Assembly: GCF_036169555.1 (NCBI RefSeq)
Contig: NZ_CP108032.1
Span: forward strand, 8,308,001-8,372,000
DNA length: 64,000 nucleotides
Source: Streptomyces sp. NBC_00306
GTDB taxonomy: Bacteria > Actinomycetota > Actinomycetes > Streptomycetales > Streptomycetaceae
Reading direction: 5' to 3'
Below, one piece after another: positions 61,539 through 64,000 of the stretch. Below the pieces are notes generated by a model. The model worked only from the letters and a program-made list of their open reading frames with translations, ran no database searches and was not told where the DNA came from. The position numbers were made by a program, and so were the translations under genes. How positions within the stretch are numbered: position 1 is the stretch's first letter; each line of letters begins with the position of its first letter.

Positions 61539-61870
61539 TCGTCTGTGGGCCTCATGGCCGTGCTTGCTTCGTGGCTGCTCTGTGGTCGTGGGGTGGTGCC
61601 TTCCGACGTGCGGGCAGGGCGTGGGACGTCGAGCTGACGGTTCAGGACGGCACGCTGCACGTCTGGCTCGGCCTCGACGCTGTGGACGTCCGGGCGGCTT
61701 GCGCCGATTTCACCCGCCTGCTGTCGCACACCCCTCCCTACACCGACTGCCTGGTCGGTGACGACCATAGGCCAGGCCGACGCCGGGACGGCGAAAAGCT
61801 CTGGTATGCGGAGCCGACGGGACCAGGTAACGTCTTGCTCATGTTCTTCCAGACGCCGATTTACGAGTGA
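61535..61870 (+). CDS. Hypothetical protein, start uncertain
   Basis: About 111 residues; the second half is protein-like ('DVELTVQDGTLHVWLGLDAV', 'FTRLLSHTPPYTDCLVGDDH', 'GPGNVLLMFFQTPIYE'), while the first 30 residues (Trp/Cys/Gly-rich) may be non-coding. No family was recognised. It overlaps the end of the decayed DUF5655 gene by four bases. It could be a truncated gene whose real start is lost. Confidence 0.45.
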   Translation: MIVCGPHGRACFVAALWSWGGAFRRAGRAWDVELTVQDGTLHVWLGLDAVDVRAACADFTRLLSHTPPYTDCLVGDDHRPGRRRDGEKLWYAEPTGPGNVLLMFFQTPIYE

Positions 61871-61966
61871 GAGCGTGATGGGCCCCTGCTGACGTCCTTT
61901 GACGTCGCCGTGTCCTTCCCACACCGATGAATCCGTAGATCACTTCACAACATTCCGGGAGAACCC

Positions 61967-62176
61967 GTGAGCAAGAACATCAACAACCCCGTGGGCATGG
62001 GCGGCGGCCAGCGCAAGAAGCTGTCCCGCGACGAACGGCAGAACAACGGTCCGCACCGCAACCTCGACCGCCAGGGTGCCGCCGACCAGAAGGCGGAGCT
62101 GGTGCGCAAGATGCGCGAGAAGGCAGGCACAGCCGAGGGCGCCGGGCAGACGGGCGACAGCACCGCAGAGAGCTGA
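61967..62176 (+). CDS. DUF6243 family small protein
   Basis: A 69-residue, highly charged, probably disordered protein: MSKNINNPVGMGGGQRKKLS..., then 'KAELVRKMREKAGTAEGAG'. The pattern matches the Streptomyces DUF6243 family of unknown function. GTG 61967 follows a gggagaa site. A terminator lies 34 bases after the stop. Confidence 0.8.
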   Translation: MSKNINNPVGMGGGQRKKLSRDERQNNGPHRNLDRQGAADQKAELVRKMREKAGTAEGAGQTGDSTAES

Positions 62177-62210
62177 CGCACCGCCACCGCAGGGCGGCAC
62201 CGCACGGGGC

Positions 62211-62241
62211 AGGGCCCGGACCGCGACACGTGGTCCGGGCC
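62211..62241 (+). terminator. Terminator after the DUF6243 gene
   Basis: gggcccggacc and ggtccgggccc form a perfect 11-bp stem with a 9-base loop. Confidence 0.8.
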
Positions 62242-62341
62242 CCGCTGCCGTACCGGGCGCGGCCTGACACTGGGGCCGCACGAGTGACAGGCGAGGTTCT
62301 CACTCCAGACCATCCTGCGGAGGGTTCCCGGCGTACCTGGG

Positions 62342-62345
62342 TATG
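62342..62345 (+). repeat. Short target duplication, left of the IS4 element
   Basis: tatg, repeated at 63805-63808. Only four bases, so the exact ends are uncertain. Confidence 0.45.
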
Positions 62346-63804
62346 CCCCAATGCCGTTGCGTTAGGGGCTTGTGGGTTGGGGTCTTGCGATGAGGACGGC
62401 TTGGGGGCCGGTGCGGGTCGGCTGGGGCCAGTCACGGTGTCCAGTTCGCTTGAGGTGGTAGTTGGACATCTTGCGTTTCACGACGCGCGCCTGGCTGCGG
62501 AGTCGTCTGACGGGCAGGAGCCGTTCCAGCAGGTCTTGTTCGAGCATCACCAGGGCTCTGACCAGGAGCTCAGGGGGAAAAGCTGCCCGGCGTGACGGTC
62601 ACACTGCGCCGGGCAGAGCGCAAGGTTTCAGTGAAGGAGATCCGGTCGGGGTCCAGGTCTCGCGTGGCTGCCGTTCTCAGCATGAGTTCGCGCAGAGCAC
62701 GGTGGACCAGAAGATGCGCCCAGATCTGCTGCCGGATGCCCTCGGGTGTTTTGCTGCTGAGTACAACGCGTGCGCCTCGTTGATGTGTCTTGATCTCGGC
62801 GAAGACGGACTCGATCTCCCAGCGTTCGCGGTAGAGCGCCGCCAGTTGCCGGGCCGGATACCGTCGAGCGTTCAGAAGGGTGGTGACCAGGCGATAGTCG
62901 CCCTCGCCGACCCGGTCCCTGAGCCGGTAGGCCAGAACACGGACCGCGACCGGCTCATGGCGCGCAGGGCCGCCACTCGCTCTGATGCGGGAGAGCCAGG
63001 ACCCGTCCCGGAACTGCGTGACGACAGGCAGGACGCGGTTGGCGGGCACTCGCCACAGCAGGTCAGCGCCGGTCGCGGTGAACGCCTGCCACAACGGCAC
63101 CCCGAGGAACTCGCGATCGGCCAGCACAAGTTGGCCCGGGCTGCAGGACCGGGGCAGGCGGCCGACCAGAGTGACTTCCCCGGTGCGGCAGCCGGCGAGT
63201 TCCGCGTCCAGAACTGCATGGCTGCCCACCTCCACCAAAGCAGCCATCCGCACCTGCGGAAACGCGCTTCTGCCCGCCCCGCGGCCACTGCCCGGACGTC
63301 CGAAGGCGGCCTCGTTAGCCTCACTGTCCTCGACGTCCCAGCACGTTCCATCAACCGCAAGCAGCCGCAAGCCTCGCCAGAACGCCCCGGGCGTCGCCTC
63401 GGTGGCCATCGGCTTCGCGGTCGTGGCGAACAGCACCCGCAGCGGTTCAGAGCCCAGCCGCTCACGGGCCCTGAACAGCGAGGACTTCGCCGGAACACGC
63501 CAGTTGCCCAGCAGCCCCACACCCCGTAGCCCCTCGACCAGGTGCCGCATCACTTCCAGATACGGAGCAGGCGAGAACAAAGCCAGCCCCAGCACGAAGT
63601 ACACCACCAACCGCGCGGGAAGCAGCCGTCGGCGCTGCTCAGAACGCCCGCACGCGGCCACCACCCGATCCACCAGGCCAGGCGGATACACCCAGGTCAA
63701 CAAACCCAGACCCGATAACTCACCCACACTCGCAGCCACCCGAACCACCCCCGGGATTCACTGCCAAGCAGACTACGCCCAAGGCAAAGGCAACGGCATT
63801 GGGG
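62346..63804 (-). mobile_element. IS4-family insertion sequence
   Basis: About 1.46 kb with inverted ends: left ccccaatgccgttgc and right its exact complement (gcaacggcattgggg). TATG copies flank it. One leftward transposase gene fills it. Length and gene fit an IS4-type element. Confidence 0.82.
62362..63748 (-). pseudogene. IS4 family transposase with a C-terminal frameshift
   Basis: The main frame (63748-62570, 392 residues) has the family start 'LTWVYPPGLVDRVVAACGRS', the DDE core with 'LLAVDGTCWDVEDSEAN' and 'LVLADREFLGVPL', and 'YRERWEIESVFAEIKTHQRG', the catalytic Glu region. It stops at 'GSFSP'. The expected tail ('LERLLPVRRLRSQARVVKRK') is in another frame (62550-62362), beginning after the run TTTTCCCCC. 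One extra base in that run explains the shift. All catalytic residues precede it, so some activity may remain. Confidence 0.75.
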
Positions 63805-63876
63805 TATGCCCACCTACAGCGGAGGCGCCTGCGGGGCGCTACCGCCACGTACAGCTGACGACAGCGCCCCCGAGGG

Positions 63877-64000
63877 TCAACGGCGGATGTTCACCGTGAC
63901 CCGGATGCCGCCTGCGGCACTCACGGCGCCGCCGATGATTCCGACAGCCGCAGCGGCTTGCGGTTCGCCGCTGAGGGCCAGTACGACCACAGCAACGATG
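63877..64000 (-). CDS. Partial gene at the window edge
   Basis: The last 40 residues of a minus-strand gene (start beyond 64000): 'IVAVVVLALSGEPQAAAAVG' then 'IIGGAVSAAGGIRVTVNIRR' and stop at 63877. Hydrophobic, probably a small membrane or holin-like protein. Too short to classify. Confidence 0.5.
   Translation of the reverse strand, partial: IVAVVVLALSGEPQAAAAVGIIGGAVSAAGGIRVTVNIRR

Noticed and set aside
1-64000. tRNA, rRNA or CRISPR features
   Set aside because: No cloverleaf ending in CCA-type context, no rRNA-like stretch and no regularly spaced repeats were noticed on reading either strand; a dedicated RNA search could still find a small RNA.

Overview
The window is high-GC actinobacterial DNA and looks like Streptomyces. 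Third codon positions are strongly G/C-biased, starts are often GTG, and the protein families are typical of that genus (DUF6571, DUF6207, DUF6243, Ku/ImuB-like repair genes, a PucR-type regulator, Doc-like toxin, terpene cyclase). Eight insertion-sequence copies or relics and about a dozen decayed genes point to an accessory region such as a chromosome arm or a large plasmid. It is not a core chromosomal segment. I saw no rRNA, tRNA or CRISPR array.

Layout. 0-1.3 kb: small membrane proteins, the first two paralogous and in unusually AT-rich DNA. 2.2-5.4 kb: a three-gene unit of a helical protein, a WXG-like DUF6571-type protein and a lipoprotein, followed by a decayed second lipoprotein. 5.5-12.2 kb: a mobile-element nest. 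An intact ISL3 element sits beside an IS30 element that was itself split at a CTAG site by an IS630 and an IS5 element; a broken glycosyltransferase follows. 12.1-22.3 kb: a membrane-scaffold block read leftward (NfeD/YqiJ-like protein, flotillin, 1,636-residue AAA+ ATPase) with a divergent PucR-type regulator and a nearby slipin. 23-34.3 kb: transport, copper and thiol functions (cation/proton antiporter, Met/His-rich membrane protein, decayed ECF sigma factor, DUF4142 protein, CopC-CopD fusion, MerR regulator with its operator, SulP transporter, TlpA-like lipoprotein, CcdA). 34.5-38.3 kb: an IS5 relic, a helix-turn-helix/zinc-ribbon protein whose gene carries a perfect 22-bp inverted repeat, a decayed DUF6207 gene and an antitoxin/Doc-like pair. 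38.4-42 kb: DNA repair (Ku, an inactive-looking Y-family polymerase and three small partners). 42.9-55.8 kb: an isoprenoid/terpene locus. 56-62 kb: secreted protein, ArsR-like regulator, endo/exonuclease/phosphatase-fold protein, hydrolase, decayed DUF5655 gene and DUF6243 protein. 62.3-63.8 kb: an IS4 element.

The most unusual locus is the terpene region. A leftward operon encodes an MMPL exporter, a secreted protein and a single polypeptide that fuses a squalene/phytoene-synthase-like domain to a cis-prenyltransferase (UppS-like) domain. Rightward genes encode a four-EF-hand protein, an MpaB/DUF2236 oxygenase, a trans-prenyl diphosphate synthase and a class I terpene cyclase; a P450 lies at the far end. 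The set could make, cyclise, oxidise and export an unusual terpenoid. It is probably damaged in this strain: the trans-prenyl synthase is split by a fresh IS5-family insertion with a 5-bp target duplication, and the P450 has Val in place of the near-invariant ExxR glutamate. A terpene-cyclase C-terminal relic marks the left edge.

The second locus worth attention is the flotillin/NfeD/AAA+ block, in which a giant ATPase is tied to a membrane-scaffold pair across an intervening 16-bp hairpin. All functional statements rest on reading motifs by eye; no database search was run.
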